64,000 nt of DNA. It comes from an uncultured Cohaesibacter sp. (lineage in GTDB: Bacteria; Pseudomonadota; Alphaproteobacteria; Rhizobiales; Cohaesibacteraceae). Under the pieces are notes generated by a model. The model made no database searches, was not told the DNA's origin, and was given only the letters and a program-made list of their open reading frames with translations. The stretch covers positions 2,790,001 through 2,854,000 of the forward strand of contig NZ_OY782507.1 in the NCBI RefSeq assembly GCF_963677725.1, given 5' to 3'. Made by a program: the position numbers and the translations under genes. This document shows, piece after piece, positions 17,133 to 26,074 of this stretch; position 1 is the first letter of the stretch, and each line of letters begins with the position of its first letter.

Positions 17133-18905
17133 CTAACCGCCCATTGTTGTGGCATCGGTCGCGTCGAACCGTCCTTCGGCCAGCGCTTGCTTGTCGATGA
17201 AGAAATCAATTTCGCCGACATCGCAAAACATCATGTTGACTCCATAGTCGCTGAACAATTGCAGCAGCAATGTGCTTTGGGTCTGGTCGAGCGAAAAGTG
17301 CTGACTGGAGGCGAAATGACCAAAGAGCTGATGATGGATCAAGTTCTCGCCCGGATGCAGGCCGTTAAAATGGTGTTCATTGCTTCTTTCGGATGAGAAA
17401 ATTCGGTGATGGATTGCGGCGGCTTGGTAGATGCGATCCGGGATGGCCTTTGCGAGCTTTTCGTCGCTGCCGGAAAAGACCACCATTTGAGTGAGGCTGC
17501 TGGTGACGGCTTGCTTGATCCAATGGGAGAGGTGTGAATCTTGATCGGATAGCTCATTGAGAAACTCGACGAAGTTTGTGGCCCAATGCGGATCGAGCTT
17601 TCCGATATCCTGCCGGTCGGCCCATTCGATCCATTGTGACAAGTCTTGATCCACTTGCGGATCATGCTCATGCTTTGTGAGACGCTTTTGCAGGTGTCGA
17701 CAAATCAGGGAGATGGTCAGGGGCGAATAGGGAAAGCTCGTCATTTCAAAAGGCAGCAAATGGATAGGCTTTGTGTGATTGTCTTCAACCGATGCAAAGA
17801 TCGGGAAAATGCCTCTGCTTCTTTCCCATTCGGGCAAGGGGCCAAAGACCTTTTCCAACTGTTGTTCGCGGAAGCGGATCCATTGCTGCTGATAATCTTC
17901 GGGCCGGACGAACAGGCCGTCGTTGGCAAAGGGAGCCGATAGCGTTTCGATCCTTGCAAAGCGCAAGGCCCATTCGGGATAGAGCGCGGAATGGGCCTCG
18001 TCATCGAGGCGGAAATCCTGATCAAATCTGAACCAGCCGCCTTCGATGGGCGGCAAATCCTCGGGCGGGGTGGTTTCTATCCCTTGGTTCGTTGCGTCAT
18101 AAATCACTCTGACGGCGCCGTGGGGGAGTCGCTCGTCGCCGGTATCCCACAGCAACTCCTCATCAATGCTGGCAAAAAACAGCAAGGTGCCCTTATCCGG
18201 GCAGTGTGTCGGTCTCCAAGGCAAGTCTGCAAGGTCGATCTGAGCCAGAAAATGCAACGGAATATCACCGGTTATTCTGCCATATTGGCCTTTGCGGGCA
18301 ATCGAACGGGACCACGGCACCAAAGGGGGCAGAGACGGACAACCGCCAAGCTTGCTGCGACCTTGGCTCTTTTCTGCCGGATAGGGGCGATAAGCAATCA
18401 CGGCAGGTTGGGCAAACTGTTTGACCACCTGATCAAAGGGCATGGGTTCGCGCTCGCGCCGAGCGGCGGCTGATAGTCTCTTCTGAAAGGATCTGGGGAT
18501 CTCCTGTTTGGAGGCTTTCAAAAGGCGTTCCATCGCGTCCGCCTGCCCGTCGCTGATCACCTCATCAAGCTCCTTTCGGGCTTGATGGTGCAGCCAAAGA
18601 TATCTGGCAATCGCAAGAACCAGAATGCCAAGCGAGGTCATGATCAAAAGATTGTGCGACACGCCGTGCCGCACGAGATATTGCCAGCCTATGGCAATGG
18701 TAAGCACAAAGAGGGCAGCCTTGCCATAGGCCAGCGGTTGGCCTGCAGGATTGAAACCAAATTTTCCAAGAAACAAGGTGATGCTTAAAAAAGCGACCAT
18801 TCTATAGGGCGATACGTCAAAATAATCGGTCGCAATGGATCCCATCGCAAGGCCTGCCAGCCCCCAGAGTGACAGACGCAAAAGTTTGAAGGTCGCTTTG
18901 TTCAT
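17133..18905 (-). CDS. DUF1963 (YwqG-like) protein with N-terminal membrane helices
   Basis: A 590-residue protein. About four hydrophobic segments lie in the first ~105 residues (around 10-25, 35-48, 62-78 and 85-103). A long soluble part follows that carries DUF1963 features: GGCPSLPP, FLAQIDLADLP, GTLLFFASIDE, then YQQQWIRFREQQLEKVFGP, and a C-terminal MMFCDVGEIDFFI. Family function is unknown. I choose ATG 18905 (MNKATFKLLR); the longer frame starts at a TTG. It is separated from purH by the purH terminator and probably has its own promoter. Confidence 0.82.
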   Translation of the reverse strand: MNKATFKLLRLSLWGLAGLAMGSIATDYFDVSPYRMVAFLSITLFLGKFGFNPAGQPLAYGKAALFVLTIAIGWQYLVRHGVSHNLLIMTSLGILVLAIARYLWLHHQARKELDEVISDGQADAMERLLKASKQEIPRSFQKRLSAAARREREPMPFDQVVKQFAQPAVIAYRPYPAEKSQGRSKLGGCPSLPPLVPWSRSIARKGQYGRITGDIPLHFLAQIDLADLPWRPTHCPDKGTLLFFASIDEELLWDTGDERLPHGAVRVIYDATNQGIETTPPEDLPPIEGGWFRFDQDFRLDDEAHSALYPEWALRFARIETLSAPFANDGLFVRPEDYQQQWIRFREQQLEKVFGPLPEWERSRGIFPIFASVEDNHTKPIHLLPFEMTSFPYSPLTISLICRHLQKRLTKHEHDPQVDQDLSQWIEWADRQDIGKLDPHWATNFVEFLNELSDQDSHLSHWIKQAVTSSLTQMVVFSGSDEKLAKAIPDRIYQAAAIHHRIFSSERSNEHHFNGLHPGENLIHHQLFGHFASSQHFSLDQTQSTLLLQLFSDYGVNMMFCDVGEIDFFIDKQALAEGRFDATDATTMGG

Positions 18906-19016
18906 CTCGTTGTCCCGCGCGTGTCGGATGGTCCCGTGATCACCCAATCATGGGTGTGTTAACAAAGAGATGCGACTCTTGATATTTATTGTGGGTCTGG
19001 CCTTTGCGGCAAATAG

Positions 19017-19047
19017 AAAACCCGGCATCCTTGGGATGCCGGGTTTT
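19017..19047 (-). terminator. Terminator hairpin after purH
   Basis: AAAACCCGGCATCC (19017-19030) and GGATGCCGGGTTTT (19034-19047) form a perfect 14-bp stem with a 3-base loop. On the minus strand it is followed by TTTTCTATTT. It is the last of three hairpins downstream of purH. Confidence 0.85.
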
Positions 19048-19056
19048 TTGTGTTCT

Positions 19057-19096
19057 TCAGGCTCTTGGTGTTTCCTTTGGAAACACCTGTCGCTGA
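19057..19096 (-). repeat. Conserved 3'-UTR hairpin element, copy 1 (purH)
   Basis: A 40-base element nearly identical to one after leuD (41935-41977). On the transcript strand it reads TCAGCGACAGGTG, TTTCC, a short loop, GGAAACACC, then AAGAGCCTGA. The inner stem GGTGTTTCC/GGAAACACC is perfect. TCAG and CTGA at the ends can also pair, leaving an internal loop. It lies 51 bases after the purH stop and just before the terminator. Stem length differs between the copies while pairing is kept, which favours a structured RNA over chance. Confidence 0.55.
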
Positions 19097-19125
19097 GAGC
19101 GCAGTGCTTGACGCGGCATTGCTAT

Positions 19126-19146
19126 GCGTTTTGCAGGGCAAAACGC
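19126..19146 (-). other. Hairpin immediately after the purH stop
   Basis: GCGTTTTGC (19126-19134) and GCAAAACGC (19138-19146) make a perfect 9-bp stem with a 3-base loop, one base beyond the purH stop codon. It is the first of three hairpins in this 3' region. Confidence 0.6.
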
Positions 19147-19147
19147 T

Positions 19148-20761
19148 TTAGTGCCGGAAGTGGCGCATGCCGGTCATGACCATGGCGAGGCCTGCTTCGT
19201 CGGCTGCGTCGATCACGTCCTGATCGCGCATGGAACCGCCCGGCTGGATCACAGCAGTGGCGCCAGCGGCCGCGGCGGCCAGCAGGCCGTCGGCAAATGG
19301 GAAGAAAGCATCAGAGGCCACAACGCAGCCTTTGGTCAAAGGCTCGGCCATGCCTGCGGCTTCGGCAGCATCTTCGGCCTTGCGGGCGGCGATGCGGGCG
19401 GAATCCACGCGGCTCATCTGGCCTGCGCCAACGCCGACGGTGGCGCCGTCCTTGACATAGACGATGGCGTTGGATTTGACGTGTTTGCAGACGCGGAAGG
19501 CGAATTTCAGATCAGCCAGTTCCTGCTCGGATGGCTGACGCTTGGTGACGATTTTCAGATCGAGGTCATCAACATTGCCATTGTCGCGCGACTGAACCAG
19601 CAGACCGCCGGAGACGGACTTGACTGTGGTGCCTTCCTCGCGTGGATCAGCGATGCCTCCGGTCAGCAACAGGCGGAGATTTTTCTTGGTGGCGATCAGG
19701 TCTTTTGCCGCGTCGGTGGCGTCCGGCGCGATGATCACTTCGGTGAAGATCTTGATGATTTCGGCTGCGGCGTCTTCATCAAGGGTCTGGTTGAGCGCAA
19801 CGATGCCGCCAAAGGCCGAAACCGGGTCACAGGCCAGTGCCTTCTCGTAAGCGTCTTTCAGGCTTGATCCGGTAGCCACGCCGCATGGATTGGCATGTTT
19901 GATGATGGCAACAGCCGATGCGATTGCCGGATCAAATTCGCTGACAAGTTCGAAGGCTGCGTCAGTGTCGTTGATGTTGTTGTAGGAAAGCTGCTTGCCT
20001 TGCAGCTGGGTCGCGGTGGCAACACCGGGGCGGGTGGAAGCGGTCTTGTAGAAGCCTGCCTCTTGATGCGGGTTCTCGCCATAACGCATCACTTCGGCCA
20101 ATTCGCCACCAAAAGCACGGTAGGTTGGGGCTTCAACCGCCAGTTCGCGCGCAAACCAGCCGGAGATGGCGGCATCATAGGCTGCGGTCCGCGAGAAAGC
20201 CTTGGCAGCAAAGCGCTTGCGGGCGTCATAGGGCAGGCCGCCATGCTCGTTGATCAGGTCAAGTACATCCGCATAATCGGATGGATCAACCAGTGTGGTG
20301 ACGAAGGCGTGGTTCTTGGCAGAGGCGCGGATCATGGCCGGGCCGCCAATGTCGATATTTTCCACCGTGGTGGCGTAGTCAGCGCCCTTCTTGATGGTCT
20401 CTTCGAATGGATACAGATTGACCACGACCAGATCGATTTCCGGGATGCCATGCTCTTTCATGGCTTCGGCATGGGCTTTGACCGTACGCGCGCCCAGAAG
20501 GCCGCCATGCACCCGGGGATGCAGGGTTTTGACGCGGCCATCCATGATTTCAGGGAAATCGGTGACTTCGGAAATGTCCTTTACCGGGATGCCTGCATCC
20601 GCAATGGCCTTTCTGGTGCCGCCGGTGGAAATCAGCTCAACGCCCTTGTCGGCCAGGGCCTTGGCGAGGTCGATGATTCCGGTCTTGTCGGAAACGGAGA
20701 GCAAAGCGCGCTGAATGGAAGTGATTTCCGGCGCGGTAACAGAAAGAGGAGCTACGGACAT
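19148..20761 (-). CDS. purH: Bifunctional AICAR formyltransferase / IMP cyclohydrolase
   Basis: Catalyses the last two steps of de novo IMP synthesis. The N-terminal MGS-like IMP cyclohydrolase domain (about residues 14-150) contains [10 protein letters not shown] and STGGTRKAI. The C-terminal AICAR transformylase domain holds the catalytic KHANPCG motif (Lys-His) and the SDAFFPF segment. Its length of 537 residues is normal. It follows the heparinase-like gene by 160 bases, as in many Hyphomicrobiales. It is followed by a three-hairpin 3' region with an element shared with leuD. Confidence 0.98.
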   Translation of the reverse strand: MSVAPLSVTAPEITSIQRALLSVSDKTGIIDLAKALADKGVELISTGGTRKAIADAGIPVKDISEVTDFPEIMDGRVKTLHPRVHGGLLGARTVKAHAEAMKEHGIPEIDLVVVNLYPFEETIKKGADYATTVENIDIGGPAMIRASAKNHAFVTTLVDPSDYADVLDLINEHGGLPYDARKRFAAKAFSRTAAYDAAISGWFARELAVEAPTYRAFGGELAEVMRYGENPHQEAGFYKTASTRPGVATATQLQGKQLSYNNINDTDAAFELVSEFDPAIASAVAIIKHANPCGVATGSSLKDAYEKALACDPVSAFGGIVALNQTLDEDAAAEIIKIFTEVIIAPDATDAAKDLIATKKNLRLLLTGGIADPREEGTTVKSVSGGLLVQSRDNGNVDDLDLKIVTKRQPSEQELADLKFAFRVCKHVKSNAIVYVKDGATVGVGAGQMSRVDSARIAARKAEDAAEAAGMAEPLTKGCVVASDAFFPFADGLLAAAAAGATAVIQPGGSMRDQDVIDAADEAGLAMVMTGMRHFRH

Positions 20762-20921
20762 CGGTTTGCCTGCTTGAAATGTTGATCAAAGGGGAGTTGC
20801 TCTGGCGATATCACGTTTTGGCAAACAGGAAAACCATTCATTTTGCACAAAAAGGCATCATATTGATGCTTTTTCAAGATCAATTGATGGGGTAACCAAT
20901 GCGTCTGTCTGGCAATATGGA

Positions 20922-22571
20922 CTAGGCGTTTGTTACGTAGGCAAATTGCCAACGGATGGTCGAGACATGGCTGGCAAACCCATAAAGTACCAGCTGCTTG
21001 CAGGGGCGAATGCCATGAATGTCTGACAGGAAGACACTATCCTCGATTGAAATATCGACATCTCTGGCGGTGAATTTCCAGATCTCTCCGTTTGACAGGC
21101 CCAGATAGACGATATTCTCGACTGTATCCCGTTCCATTTGCACGGTTGGGTGGAGGTGGAAGCGGATGGCAAAGCCGTCACGGCCCTTGTTGATGCCATT
21201 CCCCATGGCTTCCAGATCATCCTGTCCATCAAGCTTGAGACCATTGACCGCCAACCAGATCTGCCGGCGATGGCGAATGCCATAGACGGGACCATAAGCA
21301 TCGTGGCTGGCCTTGATGGTCTCCAGACCCTGCTCCAATGTGCGCTCGGACTGAACATTGATATCCCGACAAAGAAGCGGGCGACCATCCAAGTCGAACG
21401 GGCGCGGAGAGATCGGGCAGGTGGATTTATCCTGTATCGTCAGGGTGGAATGAGCGGCGGTGGAGCGGGCCAGTTCGCGCCATCCGGCATGGCGGCAGGA
21501 GGGAGCGCCGCAATTGATGATCATCGGCGCGGCACCAGAACTCATCTCAAAGGACAGGGTGCCAGCATGGGCCTGAATGGATTGCTCGATCGGTGGGAAA
21601 GTGCCCGTATCCATCAACAGCACGCTGTTGCCAGCTTCCATCCGCTGATAGCCGGAGAAGGATGCATCAGACACCGGGGCGCCACGGGTGTCGTCATAGG
21701 CCATAATGGTGGCGATCTGATCGACCGGGGTGGCACCTGCACCATTGAAATGGGCAAAACTGCCATTGGGATGGCGGAAGAAGCGCAGCATTGGCATCAT
21801 TCGCTCGATGGCGCGGTTGATGCCTTCAGGCAGTTCCAGCTCGCGCGACAAAAAGGTCTGGCGCAGGGGAAGCAGGTCCAGCAGAGTGGAGACAATGACC
21901 ATCGGATTGCGCGAGACATGGCCGCCGTCGGGCAAAATTTGCGACTCAAGCTCAGCCACCAGACGCTTCGAGGTTGAGCGGACATAGCGTTCCTTGCCGG
22001 AAAAACACAGCCAGCCTGCCAATTCGGCGATCAGGACGGCAAGGCGATCTGCGGTGTAGGGCATGGACGTGGAGGATGCGCGCAAAAAGCGCACCTGCAA
22101 ATAAAGGGCGCGGAGAAAGCGGCGATAAAAATCGTGATCGGCATCTTGCAGGATCAGCGGCGAATTGCTGAGCCAGGCAAAAACGCGCTCGGCTACGACG
22201 GGCAGGCTCCAGGCTTCGTTATCAAGTTTGCTGCTATGAGTGATCCAGTCATCGACAAGGCTCTGCGCGTTGGAGCGTGTGAGGGTGGCATTGGAAGCCT
22301 TGAGATGACGCAGCCAGCGGAAACCGTGGAGCTCGCGGATCCATTCCCGGCTTGGTGGCATGATCAGAAAAGGCGAGCGCCCCTCGCAATTTTCCACTTG
22401 CCCGGCAAAGACATAAAGCCCTGCATAGATGTCTTCGGCAACGATCGGATCGGCTGTGCGCAGATCCTGCGGCGCGATCAGCAATCGGTCCGGACATCCG
22501 GGAACATAGCGTGTCTGCATGTTTGGCCGCCGCACGCCCGTCTTCTTGACGCGGCGGGATATGCCAGACAT
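20922..22571 (-). CDS. Heparinase II/III-family protein
   Basis: A 549-residue protein. The N-terminal helical part shows the family's LRTADPIVAEDIYAG and ELHGFRWLRHLK. The C-terminal beta-rich domain carries SGYQRMEAGNSVLLMDTG and the STAAHSTLTI segment that is typical of this branch. Despite the name, proteins of this branch between rsmB and purH have no proven polysaccharide substrate. I start at ATG 22571 (MSGISRR), where family similarity begins; longer frames to 22649 or 22706 (TTG) are possible and no start has a clear ribosome-binding site. Confidence 0.82.
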   Translation of the reverse strand: MSGISRRVKKTGVRRPNMQTRYVPGCPDRLLIAPQDLRTADPIVAEDIYAGLYVFAGQVENCEGRSPFLIMPPSREWIRELHGFRWLRHLKASNATLTRSNAQSLVDDWITHSSKLDNEAWSLPVVAERVFAWLSNSPLILQDADHDFYRRFLRALYLQVRFLRASSTSMPYTADRLAVLIAELAGWLCFSGKERYVRSTSKRLVAELESQILPDGGHVSRNPMVIVSTLLDLLPLRQTFLSRELELPEGINRAIERMMPMLRFFRHPNGSFAHFNGAGATPVDQIATIMAYDDTRGAPVSDASFSGYQRMEAGNSVLLMDTGTFPPIEQSIQAHAGTLSFEMSSGAAPMIINCGAPSCRHAGWRELARSTAAHSTLTIQDKSTCPISPRPFDLDGRPLLCRDINVQSERTLEQGLETIKASHDAYGPVYGIRHRRQIWLAVNGLKLDGQDDLEAMGNGINKGRDGFAIRFHLHPTVQMERDTVENIVYLGLSNGEIWKFTARDVDISIEDSVFLSDIHGIRPCKQLVLYGFASHVSTIRWQFAYVTNA

Positions 22572-22780
22572 TTGCAATCGCGAATTTTGCCAAAAATTTG
22601 ACACGCGGTCTTTTCCGTCATGAGTGTGGGTTGGATGCAGCCAAAGCATCAGGATGCCGCCAAGACCGGTTTCCTTTGCGCGCTGGACACCGATCTTGGT
22701 AAGCAATTGGTTATGATTTTATCAAGAAAGGGTTAACAAGCTCTATCTCTTGGGAAAAATCAACATGGGGAAGGGATCGG

Positions 22781-24127
22781 TTATTGCGCCATGTGATTGC
22801 GGAAGCGGATGGCAAAGAAGCCGTCAAGCCCGCCTGTTTCCGCCCATTGATCCGGTCGTGTGCGCATGGAGCCGTCCTTTAGGAGGAACGGATCGATCCC
22901 CTCGATTTCCCCGGCCTTGATGGGCTCGATGCCGAAATCGGGATTGTTCATCAGAAAATCGGCGATCAAGTCCGGTCCTTCTTCGGGCTGCAGCGAGCAG
23001 GTGCAGAAGACCAGCAACCCGCCGGGGCAGGTCAATTGGGCTGCATGATCGAGCATCTTGGCCTGTAGGGACGAGAAATGACTGATATCTTCTGGCGTTC
23101 GCTGGTGAAGCAATTCGGGGTGACGGCGCACGGTGCCGGTCGCCGAACAAGGGGCATCAAGCAGGACGAAGGGCCATTGCTCCTCAGTCTTGAGCTTTAG
23201 GACATTGTGTTTGACCAACTCCGCTTCAAGGCCGGTGCGTTCCAGATTGTCCTTGACGCGTTCAAGACGGTGGGCTGAGAGATCAATAGCCGTGACCTTG
23301 GCACCGCTGGCTGCCAGCTGCATGGTTTTGCCACCGGGCGCGGCGCACAGATCGAGCACGGGCTGATCCTTGATCTCGCCGAGCAATTTGGCAGGCAGAG
23401 TGGCTGCCGCATCCTGCACCCACCATGCCCCTTCCTCAAAGCCGGCCATTTCATCGACCCTGTCATGGGTCGCAAGGCGTAGACTGCCAGTTGGTGTTGG
23501 CGTCGCCCCAAGGGTCTCTGCCCACTCGGTCAAGCAAGACGGATCTTTCAGCGACAGATCAAGCGGCGTGTGTGGCTGGTGAAAGACGGTCATCATTTCA
23601 TTCACCGAAGCGAGGCCATAGGCATTGACCCAGCTTTTGTAAATCCAGTCGGGCAGATTGGCGCGGGCCGTGTCAATGGACGCCAGTTCCGCCGGGCCTT
23701 CCTTGCTGACACGGCGGAGCACCGCATTGGTCAGGCCTTTGAACCCTGCATATTTTCGCCATGTCTTGTAGTGGCTGACGGCACAATCCACCACCGCGTG
23801 GGGTGGGGTTTCAAGAAACAGCAATTCGGCCACGCCAATGCGCAGGATGTTGCGCAAGGGGCCGGATTTTTTCGGCATGCCGCGGTCCATGAAACGGTTG
23901 AGCAGGGTGTCGATCTCGCCCAGATGCTGCAACACGGTGGTGGCGATGCGTTTGGCAAAGGCACGATCCGAGCCGGTGAGGCGGCGCATGGGGCCATCGC
24001 TGAGTTCGTGCCGGTAGGCATCATCAAGCAATGCCTTGTCGCTCAGGACCGCATGGATGAGGCGCAGAGCGCCTTCGCGGGCGCCCATGCCGCTCTTCTT
24101 CGAAGAATGGTGATGTGTGTCTGTCAT
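22781..24127 (-). CDS. rsmB: 16S rRNA m5C967-type methyltransferase (RsmB/Fmu family)
   Basis: SAM-dependent cytosine-C5 methyltransferase of 448 residues. An N-terminal NusB-like RNA-binding domain spans about residues 15-145. The Rossmann domain then shows LCAAPGGKTMQLA (motif I). The two catalytic cysteines are in LLDAPCSATGT (near residue 324) and VFCTCSLQPEEG (near 374), as in the RsmB/Nop2 family. It is upstream of the heparinase-like gene and purH in the same direction. Confidence 0.93.
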   Translation of the reverse strand: MTDTHHHSSKKSGMGAREGALRLIHAVLSDKALLDDAYRHELSDGPMRRLTGSDRAFAKRIATTVLQHLGEIDTLLNRFMDRGMPKKSGPLRNILRIGVAELLFLETPPHAVVDCAVSHYKTWRKYAGFKGLTNAVLRRVSKEGPAELASIDTARANLPDWIYKSWVNAYGLASVNEMMTVFHQPHTPLDLSLKDPSCLTEWAETLGATPTPTGSLRLATHDRVDEMAGFEEGAWWVQDAAATLPAKLLGEIKDQPVLDLCAAPGGKTMQLAASGAKVTAIDLSAHRLERVKDNLERTGLEAELVKHNVLKLKTEEQWPFVLLDAPCSATGTVRRHPELLHQRTPEDISHFSSLQAKMLDHAAQLTCPGGLLVFCTCSLQPEEGPDLIADFLMNNPDFGIEPIKAGEIEGIDPFLLKDGSMRTRPDQWAETGGLDGFFAIRFRNHMAQ

Positions 24128-24214
24128 TGCGGCGCCTTAGATCATATCCTGTGACTTCATGCAAGCCAAAGCGCTCCATGTGGGACACTTGTTCCAGTTA
24201 GCTTTTGGGACGGC

Positions 24215-25027
24215 TCATACCGGCGATACATCCAGCCGGGCAATGACCGGTGCGTGGTCGGACGGTTTAAGCCATGAGCGCGCCGGATGATAGACCTCCA
24301 CATGGCTGACCTTGTCGGCAATGGCGTTGGTGGCCCAAATGTGATCAAGGCGCCGGCCCTTGTTGGATTTTTCCCAATTCGGAGAGCGATAACTCCACCA
24401 GCTGAACAGCTTGTGTTCAACGGGAATATGGTTGCGTACCACATCCTGCCATGGGCCCGCAGCCTGAACGGCGGCCAGTGCCTCCACCTCGACGGGCGTG
24501 TGGCTGACGACCTTGATCAGTTGTTTGTGCGACCAGACGTCATTTTCGTGGGGCGCGATGTTGAGGTCGCCGACCAGAATGGATGCCGCGGCGGTTTCCT
24601 CGTCAGTCAGCCAAGCCTTCATTTCGTCAAGGAAATCGAGCTTGTGCTGGAACTTGTCATTGATTGCCGGATCAGGCTCATCGCCGCCTGCCGGGACATA
24701 GAAATTGTGAATCCGGATCGGTCCGGCATCGGTCTCGATGGTGACTTCAATATGGCGGGCATCGCCCTTGCTGCAGAAGTCCCGCTGGGAGACGCTGGCG
24801 AACGGCAGGCGGGAGAGAATGGCAACGCCGTGATAGCTTTTCTGGCCATTGATTGCCAAATGCTGATAGCCGAGCTTCGTTAATGCCGCACTGGGAAACT
24901 GGTCATTCATCACCTTGGTTTCTTGCAGGCAGAGGACATCGGGCGCGCGGTCAGCGTCAAATTGCTCGACATGATGGAGGCGCGGACGGATGGAATTGAT
25001 GTTCCAGGAAGCAATGGTTACGGGCAC
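24215..25027 (-). CDS. xthA: Exodeoxyribonuclease III
   Basis: AP endonuclease and 3'-5' exonuclease of base-excision repair, 270 residues. ASWNINSIR is at residues 6-14, the metal-binding Glu36 in LQETKV, the active-site pair in VGDLNIAP, and the C-terminal SDHAPV holds the catalytic Asp-His. Translation starts at a GTG (25027-25025). It lies downstream of lolA across a strong terminator, so it probably has its own promoter. Confidence 0.95.
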   Translation of the reverse strand: MPVTIASWNINSIRPRLHHVEQFDADRAPDVLCLQETKVMNDQFPSAALTKLGYQHLAINGQKSYHGVAILSRLPFASVSQRDFCSKGDARHIEVTIETDAGPIRIHNFYVPAGGDEPDPAINDKFQHKLDFLDEMKAWLTDEETAAASILVGDLNIAPHENDVWSHKQLIKVVSHTPVEVEALAAVQAAGPWQDVVRNHIPVEHKLFSWWSYRSPNWEKSNKGRRLDHIWATNAIADKVSHVEVYHPARSWLKPSDHAPVIARLDVSPV

Positions 25028-25127
25028 GGGCGTCTCTTCTTGCTATTGGGGAGGGGCCTGATCAAGGAGCAGATCGAGGCGACTCAAGGCATATGTTGGC
25101 TCATTTATAGCAGGGTCTGGGAACAAA

Positions 25128-25158
25128 AAAAGCACCGCTTGCAATGGGCGGTGCTTTT
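25128..25158 (-). terminator. Rho-independent terminator after lolA
   Basis: AAAAGCACCGC (25128-25138) pairs with GCGGTGCTTTT (25148-25158) with a 9-base loop. On the minus strand it is followed by a T7 run. Confidence 0.9.
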
Positions 25159-25195
25159 TCAATCAGGTGTCACAAGGCTGCAGCGCAGCAGACAT

Positions 25196-25891
25196 TCAAT
25201 AGCTGTTGAGGTCGCGTTTGATCTCGAACAGGGATTGCTTGATCGGCCGACCTGTTTCAACATTGAAGACGGTGACGGTGGTGTCATTGCCTTGTGGGTC
25301 ACGAATGGTCCATTGGCGCAGCAGGGCACTTTCGCGTTCAAAGATCAGCGTCAGAACACCGTCGCCAAGAAGACTTTCCTGCTCAACCACGACACTGACA
25401 ATGTCATCGGCAACCGAGGCCTGGCGGACACGTTTGTCATTGGCCAGATCAAGGCGCTCGGACAACAGGACCTTTAACGGGGTTTTGCTGAGGGGATAGA
25501 TGTCTTGGGTTTTCAGCTTGCGATCCTCGATCGACAGGGCCGAGCCGTCGGAAATGATGTCGGTGTAGGACGGTTTGGAATAGTAAAAGCGGATCTTGCC
25601 CGGACGTTCGATAAAGAAGTATCCCTGCAGCGTGTCACCACTCGGAGCGGTCTGGATGAATTCACCATTCATCGTTTTGGTCTTGTTGAACTGCTTGGAG
25701 ATTGCATTGAGCGCCGCCTTCTCATTGCTAGACAGCGATGCTGCGGCTTCAGACCGGACGGTCAGGGCAAAGAACAGGGCAAGCATCAGAAAGAGGCTGC
25801 CAACAAGGGCAAGCAGAACGCTGCGGCTTGTCCGGGTCTGGCTTTGAGCACGGGTCTGGCTTGTCCGGGTCATGCGATTTCTTGGCTGCAT
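25196..25891 (-). CDS. lolA: Outer-membrane lipoprotein carrier protein LolA
   Basis: Periplasmic chaperone that carries lipoproteins from LolCDE to the outer membrane. The 231-residue protein has a long basic N-region (residues 1-24), a hydrophobic core (about 25-45) and a predicted cleavage near the Ala-Ala-Ala at 50. The mature part shows FNKTKTMNGEFIQ, GYFFIERPGKIRFYY and the C-terminal SLFEIKRDLNSY, typical of alphaproteobacterial LolA. AGAGGA sits eight bases before ATG 25891; the longer frame to 25978 is not needed. It follows ftsK in the same direction, an arrangement common in this class. Confidence 0.92.
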   Translation of the reverse strand: MQPRNRMTRTSQTRAQSQTRTSRSVLLALVGSLFLMLALFFALTVRSEAAASLSSNEKAALNAISKQFNKTKTMNGEFIQTAPSGDTLQGYFFIERPGKIRFYYSKPSYTDIISDGSALSIEDRKLKTQDIYPLSKTPLKVLLSERLDLANDKRVRQASVADDIVSVVVEQESLLGDGVLTLIFERESALLRQWTIRDPQGNDTTVTVFNVETGRPIKQSLFEIKRDLNSY

Positions 25892-26074
25892 CGGGCAATT
25901 CCTCTGATGTCTTAAACGTGTCTTTCTATAGAACTTGGGCAGTCGCCGGATCACCTGATCTCTGACGCCGAAGCGCAATCTAGAAATTCAATGCGGCAAA
26001 AGGACGACAGACAGTTTGACCATTGTGTGGCAAGGCCGCGCTTTTGGTCGGTCATGGCTGTCTCCCCTTTATAC

